Below are positions 10,086-18,591 of a stretch of DNA of 64,000 nucleotides, piece by piece. The position numbers were made by a program, and so were the translations under genes. The DNA is taken from NCBI RefSeq assembly GCF_013170825.1, contig NZ_CP033365.1:1488001-1552000 (forward strand). Reading direction: 5' to 3'. The notes below the pieces were generated by a model. That model worked only from the letters and a program-made list of their open reading frames with translations. It was not told the origin of the DNA and ran no database searches. This DNA is from Mesorhizobium sp. NZP2298. GTDB taxonomy: Bacteria; Pseudomonadota; Alphaproteobacteria; Rhizobiales; Rhizobiaceae. The stretch's first letter is position 1; every line of letters begins with the position of its first letter.

Positions 10086-10958
10086 TTGGACGTGGCTTTG
10101 GCAAGACCTGAGGTCAAGGGCTTTTATGACAAGCCGACCGGGGCCATCCAGTATGTCGTCACCGATCCGGCGACGAAGCGGTGCGCCATTATCGATCCGA
10201 TCCTCGACTTCGATGAGAAATCCGGCACGACGGGTACGAAGAGCGCCGATGCGCTGCTCGATTTCGTTGGAGAAAGCGGGCTGGAGCTCGAGTGGATCCT
10301 CGACACCCACCCGCATGCCGACCATTTCTCGGCGGCACACTACCTCAAACAGAAGACCGGAGCGCCGATGGCGATCGGCGACAGGATCGTCGACGTCCAG
10401 AACCTGTGGAAGGTGATCTACAACTGGCCGGATTTCCCCGCCGATGGCTCGCAATGGGACAGGCTGTTCGCAGAAGGCCAAACCTTTCGGGTCGGGACCA
10501 TGCCGGTCAAGGTGCTGTTCTCGCCGGGGCACACGCTGGCCTCGATCACCTACGTGATCGGCGATGCCGCATTCATTCACGATACGCTGTTCATGCCCGA
10601 CAGCGGCACGGCGCGTGCTGATTTTCCCGGCGGCAGTGCCGCGCGGCTGTGGCGCTCGATCCAGGGCATACTGGCGTTGCCCGACGAGACGCGCGTCTTT
10701 GTCGGGCATGATTATCAGGCCGGTGGCCGCGAGCCGTTGTGGGAAAGCACGGTGGCCGCGCAGAGGGCGACCAACATCCATCTCGTTGCAGCGCGCAACG
10801 AGGCCGAGTTCGTCGCCTTGCGCGAGGGACGCGACCGGACATTGCCGATGCCGCGGCTGATCCTGCATGCGCTGCAGGTCAACATGAATGGCGGACGGCT
10901 GCCGGAACAGGAAGCCAATGGCCGGCGGTATCTGAAGTTTCCGCTGGACTCACTTTAA
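10086..10958 (+). CDS. MBL-fold hydrolase, persulfide dioxygenase / Blh-like
   Basis: A metallo-beta-lactamase fold enzyme of about 290 residues. The metal motif THPHADHF, then SPGHTLASI and GHDYQ, give the full metal-ligand set. DTLFMPDSGTARADFPGG resembles the ETHE1/Blh branch, which oxidises persulfides to sulfite, so sulfide detoxification is the best guess. The frame is open from 9993, but conserved sequence begins near RPEVKGFYD. A GGAGAG at 10074-10079 fits a TTG start at 10086 (6-nt spacing); GTG at 10092 is the alternative. No BigR-type regulator is adjacent. The enzyme class is fairly sure, the substrate is not. Confidence 0.82.
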   Translation: MDVALARPEVKGFYDKPTGAIQYVVTDPATKRCAIIDPILDFDEKSGTTGTKSADALLDFVGESGLELEWILDTHPHADHFSAAHYLKQKTGAPMAIGDRIVDVQNLWKVIYNWPDFPADGSQWDRLFAEGQTFRVGTMPVKVLFSPGHTLASITYVIGDAAFIHDTLFMPDSGTARADFPGGSAARLWRSIQGILALPDETRVFVGHDYQAGGREPLWESTVAAQRATNIHLVAARNEAEFVALREGRDRTLPMPRLILHALQVNMNGGRLPEQEANGRRYLKFPLDSL

Positions 10959-10987
10959 GGCAATCGCCGCTCTCGGCCGCGCGTACG

Positions 10988-11023
10988 AAAAAGGCGGCGC
11001 CAGTTTCCCGGCGCCGCCTTTTG
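10988..11023. terminator. Bidirectional terminator between the MBL gene and rpoH
   Basis: A perfect 9-bp stem (10993-11001 with 11010-11018) with an 8-nt loop is flanked by AAAAA on the left and TTTTGTT on the right. It can serve both converging genes. Confidence 0.9.
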
Positions 11024-11043
11024 TTCATTACCGAACCCGGGCT

Positions 11044-11955
11044 TTAAGCCGCCGGCTGGGCCTCGATGGTGCGCAGGGCCTGGGTCTGGCGCTTGGCGGC
11101 GGCCTTGACAGCATCCTGCACCTTCTCGAAGGCGCGCACCTCGATCTGGCGCACGCGCTCGCGGCTGATGTCGAACTCGGCCGACAGCTCTTCCAGTGTC
11201 AGCGGCTCTTCGGCGAGGCGACGGGCCTCGAAGATACGCCGCTCGCGCTCGTTGAGCACGGCAAGAGCGCCCGACAGCATGCCGCGCCGGTTTTCCAGCT
11301 CGTCCTGCTCGATCAGCATCTCTTCCTGGCTTTCGTGGTCGTCGACCAGCCAGTCCTGCCATTCGCCGGATTCGCCTTCCGTCGCCCGGATCGGCGCGTT
11401 GAGCGACGCGTCGCCCGACAGGCGGCGGTTCATCGACACCACTTCGGCTTCGGAAACGTTGAGCCGTGTGGCGATCTCGGCGATCTGGTCGGGCTTGAGG
11501 TCGCCGTCGTCCAGCGCCTGAATCTTGCCCTTCACCTTGCGCAGGTTGAAGAACAGACGCTTCTGGTTGGCGGTCGTGCCCATCTTGACCAGGCTCCACG
11601 AGCGCAGGATGTATTCCTGGATCGAGGCCTTGATCCACCACATGGCGTAGGTCGCGAGGCGGAAGCCGCGCTCGGGTTCGAATTTCTTGACGGCCTGCAT
11701 CAGGCCGACATTGCCTTCCGAGATCACTTCGCCGATCGGCAGGCCGTAGCCGCGATAGCCCATGGCGATCTTGGCGACGAGCCTCAAATGGCTGGTGACG
11801 AGCTTGTGCGCAGCGGAAGTGTCTTCATGCTCGGCATAACGCTTGGCGAGCATGTACTCTTCCTGCGGCTGAAGCATGGGAAAGCGGCGGATTTCTTCCA
11901 GATAGCGGCTGAGGCCGCCTTCGCCGGAAACGATACTGGGTAGTGACTGGGCCAT
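11044..11955 (-). CDS. rpoH: RNA polymerase sigma-32 factor
   Basis: The heat-shock sigma factor directs RNA polymerase to chaperone and protease genes. The RpoH box is visible as NQKRLFFNLRKVK, following the region 2 sequence with YAMWWIKASIQEYIL, and a region 4 helix-turn-helix near the C terminus (ISRERVRQIEVRAFEKV). The length of 303 is typical of alphaproteobacterial RpoH. Rhizobia often have two or more paralogues and this window shows only one. No EcfG-type promoter is seen upstream. The gene is followed by a shared terminator and lies next to the rluD-like gene, as in other rhizobia. Confidence 0.95.
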   Translation of the reverse strand: MAQSLPSIVSGEGGLSRYLEEIRRFPMLQPQEEYMLAKRYAEHEDTSAAHKLVTSHLRLVAKIAMGYRGYGLPIGEVISEGNVGLMQAVKKFEPERGFRLATYAMWWIKASIQEYILRSWSLVKMGTTANQKRLFFNLRKVKGKIQALDDGDLKPDQIAEIATRLNVSEAEVVSMNRRLSGDASLNAPIRATEGESGEWQDWLVDDHESQEEMLIEQDELENRRGMLSGALAVLNERERRIFEARRLAEEPLTLEELSAEFDISRERVRQIEVRAFEKVQDAVKAAAKRQTQALRTIEAQPAA

Positions 11956-12166
11956 GATAGCGCCCCCTCTCTATTGGAGTGATGCCCCCGAAACGCGGCG
12001 GGCATGTGACGCGAACACCAAAAGGCTCGCTCGCGACATCAGATCTTATACAGGAACAAAACCAGAAAAGACAGACATTTGTTCAACACGAAACAGTGTG
12101 TCACGTTGAAGTGAACAATGCCGGTCAGGTTTTTGATGGCTGGTTTCGAGCTCGTTGATGGCAGGT

Positions 12167-13222
12167 TCAGAGATTACGGAAGCCGCCGACGAGTTCCTCC
12201 ATGTCCCCCGGTATCGGCGCCTCGAACCTCATCGGTAGATGGGTATCCGGATGGCGAAATGCAAGGAGCCAGGCATGCAAAGCTTGCCGGGAAAATGCCT
12301 TGACCTGACTTTTCAGGGGCTCCGGCAGCCGATTGGCCTTGGTTCGGAAGGCCTGGCCGTAGTCGGGGTCGCCGATCACCGGGTGGCCGATATGGGCCAT
12401 GTGGACGCGGATCTGGTGGGTGCGGCCCGTTTCCAGCCGGCATTCGACCAGGCTGGCGCTTGCAAATGCCTGTTGGTTCTCGCCAAAACGCTCCTGAACG
12501 GCGAAATGGGTGACGGCATGGCGGGCGTCGTCGCGGCTTTCCGGCACCACGGCGCGGCGCACCCGGTCGGCGGCGCGGCCAAGCGGCGCATCGACCGTTC
12601 CGGTCGGCCTTTGCGGGATGCCCCAGACCAGGGCCAGGTAGGCGCGTTCGAGATCGCCGGTCCGGCCATGGTCGGCGAAGGCTTCGGACAGGGCCTTGTG
12701 GGCGCGGTCGGTCTTGGCCACCACCATGACGCCGCTGGTCTCCTTGTCGAGACGATGGACGATGCCTGGCCGGCGCACCCCACCAATACCGGAAAGGCTG
12801 TCGCCGCAATGATGGATCAGCGCATTGACCAGCGTGCCGGTCCAGTTGCCGGCGCCGGGATGCACGACCAGCCCCGCCGGCTTGTTGATGACGATCACCG
12901 CGTCGTCTTCATAGAGTACGTCGAGGACGATGTCCTCGCCCTGTGGCGTGGCCGGCTCCGGCTCCGGCATCGCGACCGATACATGTTCGCCTGGTGTCAT
13001 CTTGCGCTTGGTCTCGTCGACCGGCTTGCCGTCGACCTTGACCGCGCCTTGCCGGATCAGCATCTGCACGCGGCTGCGCGACATATCAGGGCCAAGGCTG
13101 GCCGCCAGCCATTGGTCGAGCCGCTGGCCGGCCGCATCCTCGCCCGCTATCAGCACGGCGCGTGCCGCCTCCGTCAATTGGTCCCCTATCAATTCGGGGG
13201 CCTCTTCGTTATGAGCGCTCAT
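12167..13222 (-). CDS. RluA/RluD-family 23S rRNA pseudouridine synthase
   Basis: It converts uridines to pseudouridine in RNA; RluD homologues act on helix 69 of 23S rRNA. An N-terminal S4 RNA-binding domain (RLDQWLAASLGP ... VKVDGKPVDE) is followed by the catalytic domain with the signature GIVHRLDKETSG, whose Asp is catalytic, and RTHQIRVHMAHIGHP near the C terminus. The 351 residues fit RluD. The frame is open to 14089 by chance because of GC content; the true start is ATG 13220-13222 (MSAHNEEAPE). Its start is only 27 bases from that of the divergent membrane protein at 13250. Confidence 0.92.
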   Translation of the reverse strand: MSAHNEEAPELIGDQLTEAARAVLIAGEDAAGQRLDQWLAASLGPDMSRSRVQMLIRQGAVKVDGKPVDETKRKMTPGEHVSVAMPEPEPATPQGEDIVLDVLYEDDAVIVINKPAGLVVHPGAGNWTGTLVNALIHHCGDSLSGIGGVRRPGIVHRLDKETSGVMVVAKTDRAHKALSEAFADHGRTGDLERAYLALVWGIPQRPTGTVDAPLGRAADRVRRAVVPESRDDARHAVTHFAVQERFGENQQAFASASLVECRLETGRTHQIRVHMAHIGHPVIGDPDYGQAFRTKANRLPEPLKSQVKAFSRQALHAWLLAFRHPDTHLPMRFEAPIPGDMEELVGGFRNL

Positions 13223-13249
13223 CGAAAAACCGTTCCGGAATGTTTTGCC

Positions 13250-13633
13250 ATGGCCCGGCCCGCTGCCGAAGAAGATCAGGAAAAGCCGCTCGATCCCGAG
13301 GTCGAAAAGATGCGTGGCAAGCTCGTCCGCTTCATGGCCATCAATCTCGGCCTGCTGTTGCTGGCCCTTATGGTGGTGATCGCGGCGATTGTCTACAAAG
13401 CCCGCAAAGCATCTCCCGAGAACCCGCCATCGGCCGGCGATATCCAGGTGCCCGCCGGCGAGCCGTTGAGCGGCGACATCGTGCTGCCGGTCGGCGCCAA
13501 GGTGGTCAGCCAGTCGCTGTCGGGCAATCGCATCTCGATCGATGCCGAACTTCCCGACGGCGGCCGCACGATCTTCGTCTATGACATCGGCGAGCGCCGC
13601 CTGATCGGCCGTTTTGCTGTTCGCAACAAATGA
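13250..13633 (+). CDS. Single-pass membrane protein of unknown function (DUF6476-like)
   Basis: A 127-residue protein with one strong transmembrane helix (roughly residues 30-50, FMAINLGLLLLALMVVIAAI) and a C-terminal soluble domain ending FVYDIGERRLIGRF. Topology suggests a periplasmic C-terminal domain. I recall similar proteins next to rluD in rhizobia, placed in DUF6476, but this is not certain. An in-frame ATG at 13211 is also possible but would overlap the start of the divergent rluD-like gene. Its stop overlaps the next start by 4 bases (ATGA), so it is translationally coupled to the VOC protein. Confidence 0.75.
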   Translation: MARPAAEEDQEKPLDPEVEKMRGKLVRFMAINLGLLLLALMVVIAAIVYKARKASPENPPSAGDIQVPAGEPLSGDIVLPVGAKVVSQSLSGNRISIDAELPDGGRTIFVYDIGERRLIGRFAVRNK

Positions 13634-14070
13634 CAGGCCGCAACAACGAACAGGCCCAAGGCATGAAGGGTTTTGCCGACCATCGCCGTGTCGCGACCGT
13701 GGCACTGGTCGTCGCCAATTATGACGAGGCGATCGCCTGGTATGTCGGGCGGCTGGGCTTCCTGTTGCTCGAGGATGTCGATCTCGGCGGCGGCAAACGC
13801 TGGGTGACGGTGGCGCCGGCCAACGGGCAAGGCGCCAGGCTGCTGCTGGCCGAGGCGTCCGACGAGGCGCAAAGGCAAAGCATGGGCAACCAGACCGGCG
13901 GCCGGGTTTTCCTGTTCCTCGAAACCGATGATTTTGCAGGTGACCATGCGGCGATGCTGGAAAAGGGAGTCGAATTCCGCGAGGCGCCGCGTTTCGAACC
14001 CTATGGCACGGTTGCTGTTTTCGCCGATCTCCACGGCAATCTCTGGGACCTGATCGAGCCGAAACGGTAA
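13630..14070 (+). CDS. VOC superfamily (glyoxalase-fold) protein
   Basis: A single vicinal-oxygen-chelate domain of 146 residues. The start of the fold is clear (VATVALVVANYDEAIAWYVGRLGF) and the C-terminal strand carries the usual acidic metal ligand region (FADLHGNLWDLIEP). These folds include glyoxalases, dioxygenases and resistance proteins; nothing selects one. It overlaps the upstream membrane-protein gene by ATGA, so the two form an operon divergent from the rluD-like gene. Confidence 0.85.
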   Translation: MTGRNNEQAQGMKGFADHRRVATVALVVANYDEAIAWYVGRLGFLLLEDVDLGGGKRWVTVAPANGQGARLLLAEASDEAQRQSMGNQTGGRVFLFLETDDFAGDHAAMLEKGVEFREAPRFEPYGTVAVFADLHGNLWDLIEPKR

Positions 14071-14160
14071 GGCGCGGGCGGCTTTTCATTCGATCTGGTA
14101 AAGCCGCCGAACGCCAGTTGCTTTTTCCCGGCCGTCAGCCTATATCGCCGGTTCTTGAGC

Positions 14161-14235
14161 GCGCCCATCGTCTAGCGGTCAGGACACCGCCCTCTCACGG
14201 CGGGAACAGGGGTTCGATTCCCCTTGGGCGTACCA
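14161..14235 (+). tRNA. tRNA-Glu (anticodon CTC)
   Basis: A full cloverleaf can be folded: acceptor stem GCGCCCA (14161-14167) with TGGGCGT ending at 14231, anticodon stem CCGCC/GGCGG around the loop CTCTCAC, anticodon CTC at 14194-14196, a T arm with GGTTCGATTCC, and an encoded CCA at 14233-14235. The D-arm and overall sequence match bacterial tRNA-Glu. The first acceptor pair is G-U. Confidence 0.95.
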
Positions 14236-14448
14236 AGCTTCCCTCTCTGGCTAGATTGGCCATTTTTGCCGCTCGGCTTACCCTGAGCATGCGCCTGGCC
14301 GCACTCTGGCTGTCGATGGCCTCAAGCCGCTCACCTTGCGCGAAGAAGGCACAGGGATGATGATGACGGCCGCAAGGCTTCCTCGTTCGTATGGATTGAA
14401 GGGGGAACCTGCACCGACCTCCAGGGCTGCCAACCAGATGTTGCCTCC

Positions 14449-14844
14449 ATGATCGACCCTTCCAACCGCCAGGGCGGCCATCCCGACGACGCCATCGAGC
14501 CGGCTTTTCAGGCAATCGAGGCAGGCAGGGTTCCCCTGCCCGGCGGCTACCGACAAGGTGTGATCTCCGCGATCACCGTATTGCTCGGATTTTCGCTTCT
14601 CTTCCTGCGGTACTGGAATTTCGAAGCTGATGGCGGATGGACGATTGCCTCGATCCTGGCGACGGTCCTTCTCGCACTGGCCATCGTTCTGCAACTCGTC
14701 GCACTGTGGCGTTCGCTGCTCCCGCGCGACGACGACGAGCCGGTCTATCGGGTCACGCTGCGCTGGTTCCTCGCCTCCATCATCGCTCTCCTTGCGGGCG
14801 TGCTGCTGGCCGGGCTGACCGCCTCGCACGTCTTCAATCTTTGA
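14449..14844 (+). CDS. Small membrane protein of unknown function
   Basis: A 131-residue protein with a soluble N-terminal stretch of about 35 residues and three predicted membrane helices (near residues 37-55, 65-88 and 105-125). The two longer helices are Leu/Ala rich. No family is recognised. It stands alone downstream of tRNA-Glu, with no close neighbour on the same strand, and base composition matches its surroundings. It is probably a real gene because hydrophobic segments are cleanly spaced by charged loops. Confidence 0.65.
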   Translation: MIDPSNRQGGHPDDAIEPAFQAIEAGRVPLPGGYRQGVISAITVLLGFSLLFLRYWNFEADGGWTIASILATVLLALAIVLQLVALWRSLLPRDDDEPVYRVTLRWFLASIIALLAGVLLAGLTASHVFNL

Positions 14845-15302
14845 TCGAGGCGATTCCGGCTGCGCCACTATCCGCGCCCGCGCCCCGAGATCGTCCTGAT
14901 TGCCTGCATGGGAAGGCCCGCCGACCGGGAGTCAGGCGGGCCTTGGAGTAGTCGCAAAGGGACTGGCTTCGGACTGCTCGGTGATCCGTAGGATCACGTT
15001 CAATATGGCCCTCAGGATGAGTTGGCGCATCGGCCGAATGGATGAAAGAGGCAGCCCTATCCACGTTTCGTGGCGATCCAGCTCTGAGAATAGAGAGGGC
15101 TCGGACGACGCTCGGGCACGCATCCGCGCGGATCGCGTCTGGCCAGGGGATTGGCGAAATTTCCGAGAGCCCGGAGGCTTAAAGCCTTCGATCCACCCAA
15201 TTTAAGTCAGGCTGCGGCGCTTGAAAGCGCAGCGATCTCTGTTACTTGCGGTGCCGGGGTAGCATCCGCGGCAGTGCGGATTTTTGGGTCGGTAGAGTTG
15301 GA
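14845..15302. other. 458-base gap without a supported gene
   Basis: Several frames are open (for example 14900-15205 on the plus strand), but their products are Arg/Pro-rich without recognisable structure or a good ribosome site. I see no tRNA, strong hairpin or repeat here. A decayed gene is possible but not supported. Confidence 0.5.
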
Positions 15303-15500
15303 ATGGCGTCACTGAAGATGATTTGCCCGCGTTGTCATGGCGGCGGCAAGGTTTTCGATTGCTCCAGATGGAGTGCCTCGAAAGGGCACTGCTGCCCACA
15401 AGGGACACATCAGACCAGTTGCCCGGGGAAGACCCTCACTTGCACAGAGTGTGGCGGCGTGGGGATGCTTGCGGAAGCCGAACTCAGGGCCGTCGCCTAG
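15303..15500 (+). CDS. 65-residue protein with paired DnaJ-type zinc motifs
   Basis: The product has CPRCHGGG near the N terminus and CTECGGVG near the C terminus, both exact fits to CxxCxGxG, the zinc-binding repeat of DnaJ. Between them are further Cys residues (DCSRW, HCCPQ, SCPG). It lacks J domain and client-binding domains, so it looks like an isolated zinc-finger module. Such modules occur in small redox or chaperone accessory proteins. The start is set at ATG 15303 (MASLKMICPRC); an upstream in-frame ATG at 15246 is less likely. No operon partner is evident. Confidence 0.65.
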   Translation: MASLKMICPRCHGGGKVFDCSRWSASKGHCCPQGTHQTSCPGKTLTCTECGGVGMLAEAELRAVA

Positions 15501-15757
15501 TCATTGCTTCGGCCGGCACGCGATGCGGACGGCTTTCGCGTCGCGATCGTGCCGCCATCCCTTGAAGATCCCGCAGGCTTTTGCGGCCAAGAGCGGTCTC
15601 GCCCTTCGTGCAATGATAGGACGTGCCGCTTCTGGCGCGGCGTCGCCGATTGCATTAGCATCACGTCATGGATTTCGAGGCACGGCTGAAGCGCCGCGCG
15701 GAATGCCGGGTGCCAGGCAGATCCTGACGGGCAATCGATGCCGCGGGGAGAAGGCCA

Positions 15758-16339
15758 ATGCAGAAACTGCAATCGCAGGGCGTCCACCACATCACGCTGG
15801 TCGGCGCAGGGCGCCAGACCTCGATCGATTTCTGGGAAGGCGTGCTCGGCATGCCGTTCATCTTCGAGCAGCCCAACCTCGACAAGGCCAGCGAAAGCCA
15901 TCTCTATTTCGATCCAGGCGACGGCCGGCTCATCACCGTCTTCACCGATGAGAGCCGCACACCGGTCAAGCGGCGCACGCCGACCGATACGGGCTGCGTG
16001 CATCATATCGCTTTCGCGGTGTCGCGCGTCACCTTCCTGCAGGCGGTCGCCAGGCTCGACGAGCGTGGCATCAAGCACAGCGGCGTCAAGGATCGCGGGT
16101 TCATGGATTCGATCTACTTCGAGGATCCGCTCGGCCTGCTGATCGAACTCGCCTCCTACCGCTTCGAGCCGCCGGCGGGTTTCACCCATGCCGACGTGCT
16201 GATGCAGGCACACAGGCTGCGCGTCGCGCGCGGCGACTACAACATCGCCGAGGTGCATCTTGCCGATGCGATCCAGGCGCTTGTCGAAAGCTCCCGCGCG
16301 ACCTTGTCGGACGACCGGGCGCCGAAGAATCCATACTGA
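15758..16339 (+). CDS. VOC-family ring-cleaving dioxygenase-like protein
   Basis: A 193-residue glyoxalase-fold protein. It begins GVHHITLVGAGRQTSIDFWEG and has a second half-domain GCVHHIAFAVSRVTF, so two beta-alpha-beta units with candidate His ligands (HHI in both halves) and an acidic ligand (PLGLLIELA). It resembles the ring-cleaving dioxygenase/glyoxalase group but is shorter than the enzyme at 50655. A GGGGAGAAGG site precedes the ATG. The GST gene follows after 28 bases in the same direction, suggesting an operon for handling an electrophile. The substrate is unknown. Confidence 0.85.
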   Translation: MQKLQSQGVHHITLVGAGRQTSIDFWEGVLGMPFIFEQPNLDKASESHLYFDPGDGRLITVFTDESRTPVKRRTPTDTGCVHHIAFAVSRVTFLQAVARLDERGIKHSGVKDRGFMDSIYFEDPLGLLIELASYRFEPPAGFTHADVLMQAHRLRVARGDYNIAEVHLADAIQALVESSRATLSDDRAPKNPY

Positions 16340-16367
16340 CGGCCAACGAAACAGAGGGAGGACAACA

Positions 16368-17264
16368 ATGGTAAAGACAGTGACCAAGAGCGTGAAGAAA
16401 CCGGGTGCCAAGGTAAAGCCGAAAGCAGCCGCCAAGCCTGCCGCAAAAACAGTCGCGAAGCCGGCGGTGAAGGCAGCAAAGGCCGCGCCGAAGGCGGCCG
16501 CGAAAGCCTCGGCAAAACCGGCAGCCAAAAAGCCGGCGCCGAAGACCGCCAAGGCCAAGGCAGCGAAAAAGCCGGCGCTGAAGCTCAGCATGCTGAAGCC
16601 GAGCGTCAACAACATGACGGTGCGGGTGTTTGCCCGCGCTGCAGGGTTCGATGCCGCCGAGACGGACGCCTGGGGTCACACGCGCTCGTCCGAATACATG
16701 GCGCGCAATCCGGCGCATCTGACGCCGATGATCGAGGACAAGGGGCTGCCCAGAGGCGTGCTTTGGGAAAGCTGCGCCATCATGCAGTATCTGGCGAACA
16801 AGTACGGGCTGGAGAAATTCTATCCCAAGGCGCCGGCCAGGCGGGCGATGGTCGATAGCGCCATGTTCTACCTGATTGGCACACTCTACCCCTATGTGGC
16901 GCGCGCCACATACCCGGCGCTGGGGTTCCCGCAATATGCCGGCGAGGTCGGCCACAGCGATGCCCATCCCGACAAGAAGTCCGAGGCGCAGAAGGCCGCG
17001 ATGGCAGCGATCGCCGAGCCGCTGGAGGTTTTCCATAGCTTCTTCAGGGATGGCAAGCCGTTCATCGGCGGCCAGAACCCGTCGATCGCTGACATCCGGC
17101 TGGCGGCGACGCTCGAGTTCCTGGCGGTCATCGACTACGCGCTGCCGCCATGGGCGACCGAATATATGGCGGCAATCGAGAAGAAGCTTGGCAAGGCCTA
17201 CACCGAGCCGGCCGGCGACGTGCGTGGCTACATCGCCTATGTGAGATCGCAGGCGAAGGCCTGA
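16368..17264 (+). CDS. Glutathione S-transferase with a histone-H1-like Lys/Ala/Pro tail
   Basis: Residues 1-72 are an almost pure Lys/Ala/Pro tail rich in KPAAK-like units, like histone H1 or the AlgP/Hc1 proteins, and very basic. From about residue 75 a GST-like thioredoxin fold follows (VFARAAGFDAAETDAW ... VLWESCAIMQYLANKYG) and then an all-helical GST C-terminal domain with PFIGGQNPSIADIRLAA. The total of 298 residues is about 75 more than an ordinary GST. AGGGAGGA lies at correct spacing before ATG 16368, so the tail is translated. It is co-oriented with the VOC gene 28 bases upstream. Conjugation or lyase substrate is unknown; the tail may bind nucleic acid or polyanion. Confidence 0.85.
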   Translation: MVKTVTKSVKKPGAKVKPKAAAKPAAKTVAKPAVKAAKAAPKAAAKASAKPAAKKPAPKTAKAKAAKKPALKLSMLKPSVNNMTVRVFARAAGFDAAETDAWGHTRSSEYMARNPAHLTPMIEDKGLPRGVLWESCAIMQYLANKYGLEKFYPKAPARRAMVDSAMFYLIGTLYPYVARATYPALGFPQYAGEVGHSDAHPDKKSEAQKAAMAAIAEPLEVFHSFFRDGKPFIGGQNPSIADIRLAATLEFLAVIDYALPPWATEYMAAIEKKLGKAYTEPAGDVRGYIAYVRSQAKA

Positions 17265-17352
17265 CGTTAAGGATTCGTTAACCAAAGCCCTATCTACTGT
17301 CAGGAATTCGCCGCGCGACCACGGATGTACTGGCGCAATATCGGTGAAAGGA

Positions 17353-17378
17353 AAGGTCGGCTCCGTGCCGGCCTTTTT
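17353..17378 (+). terminator. Rho-independent terminator downstream of the GST gene
   Basis: A 9-bp stem with one G-U pair (17353-17361 with 17367-17375) closes a 5-nt loop and runs into a TTTTT tract. It lies 88 bases past the GST stop codon. Confidence 0.75.
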
Positions 17379-17540
17379 GCTTTTCCGAGCCCCCTGCCGG
17401 GACATCGCGCGACGGTGACCAGGCAAACCCGGAGCATCAACTTTTTGCGTCGGGATATTGTCATCGTCGACGTTGGGTCTAACATCCCTTCCGGCGAATC
17501 CGGCCTGGAATGCCGGCCTGGAGTGAGATGAGGGTTTGCG

Positions 17541-17912
17541 ATGAAATGCGTGGCGGCAATGCTGATGATCGCCGGTGGAATGCTTGCCGGGACGCTTCTC
17601 CCATCGCGGGCCGCGACGCTCAATACAATGGATGATGTCGGGGCCGCGATCCAAGCGTGCTGGACGCCGCCTGCGGATGCAGGAAATTCCACCGTCACTT
17701 TGAGTTTCAGCTTCAAGCGCGACGGCTCGCTCATCGGTCCGCCGCGGCCGACCGCCGCCAAGGTCGCCGGCGATGACAAGGCGCGGAAGGCGTTCATCGA
17801 CGCGGCCATTGCCGCCGTCAGGAATTGCACGCCCCTGACTTTTTCACCGGCCTTGGCGCAGGGCATTGGCGGCAACGTCTTCACGCTGCAACTGACTTCC
17901 CCGAAGCAATAG
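17541..17912 (+). CDS. Secreted protein with TonB C-terminal-like fold
   Basis: A 123-residue protein with a signal peptide (cleavage probably after SRA near residue 24). The mature part has AIQACWTPP, VTLSFSFKRDGSLIGPP and AAIAAVRNCTPL, the pattern of the periplasmic TonB/TolA C-terminal domain found alone in many rhizobial secreted proteins. Two Cys residues could form a disulfide. The start MKCVAAM has a GAGATGAGGG region upstream. It is monocistronic. A role in envelope transport or sensing is inference. Confidence 0.75.
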   Translation: MKCVAAMLMIAGGMLAGTLLPSRAATLNTMDDVGAAIQACWTPPADAGNSTVTLSFSFKRDGSLIGPPRPTAAKVAGDDKARKAFIDAAIAAVRNCTPLTFSPALAQGIGGNVFTLQLTSPKQ

Positions 17913-18051
17913 CAGTCCGCGCCGGCCCTTCAGCGGGAAGTGGCGGCACGTGGATTTCGTAACCTCGCGACTGGGCGAGGAAATGCTTCCAAATGGCGGA
18001 TTGACCGTCAGGGCTTTCCAACCCGCCAGACCGGTTCTTCAAACCAACGGC

Positions 18052-18267
18052 TCAATGGCTTAGGCGCCGTACCTCGGCATGCCGGGCCAGGTCCGGTGTT
18101 TCGAAGACATAATCGCTCCAGGCCGATTCCGGAATTTGTCCGGCCAGGTAGCATTCCAACAGCAGATTTTGCTCGGGATTGAGCGGTCGTGGCGCGCGCT
18201 CGTGATCCAGCCCGAGGGAATGAAAAAGGTTCCTTGTCAGTTCCGATACCGTGAAGTGGATCGACAT
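18052..18267 (-). CDS. Small hypothetical protein (71 residues)
   Basis: The product starts MSIHFTVSELTRN and is acidic with Leu-rich helices; no family is recognised. The frame extends to 18321, but AAGGGAG lies 8 bases before the internal ATG at 18265-18267, which decides the start. Upstream, GAAAC-N16-CGTT (18313-18289 on the minus strand) differs by one base from the EcfG consensus, so weak stress control is possible. Confidence 0.6.
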   Translation of the reverse strand: MSIHFTVSELTRNLFHSLGLDHERAPRPLNPEQNLLLECYLAGQIPESAWSDYVFETPDLARHAEVRRLSH

Positions 18268-18591
18268 CTGTGTTCTCCCTTGTCCATAAACGCCGCGGTC
18301 AGGCAAAGGTTTCAGCGTCATGCACCCGGTAACGCCGGATTGATCGTTCGCCAGAGGCCATGGCCTGTCAACGTCGACAGCACCGGTCTGGTCGCACTTG
18401 TTTTCCGGTTCGTCTCAATCTTGAAATAAAAATGTAATACCGAATTTACAGGAGTCCTTCTATTGCACTAGATAAAAGTCTGTCTAGATCGGAAAATCTT
18501 AAGTATTAGGTATAGCTCATTTAGTCGAAGATTACCCAAGTAGAAATAACGCCTTCCCCACGTCGTCAGCAACAGGGACAGTGTCGTCGCG
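18268..18591. other. 324-base gap with an unusually AT-rich segment
   Basis: Positions about 18420-18540 are clearly richer in A and T than anything else nearby (runs such as AAATAAAAATGTAATA and TTAAGTATTAGGTATAG). I find no gene. The gap holds the possible promoter of the small minus-strand gene and presumably that of the DUF2865 gene at 18592. Confidence 0.5.

Noticed and set aside
12239..13249. N-terminal extension of the DUF6476-like protein (464 codons in total)
   Set aside because: It would overlap the whole rluD-like gene on the other strand; only the part from 13250 has protein-like features.
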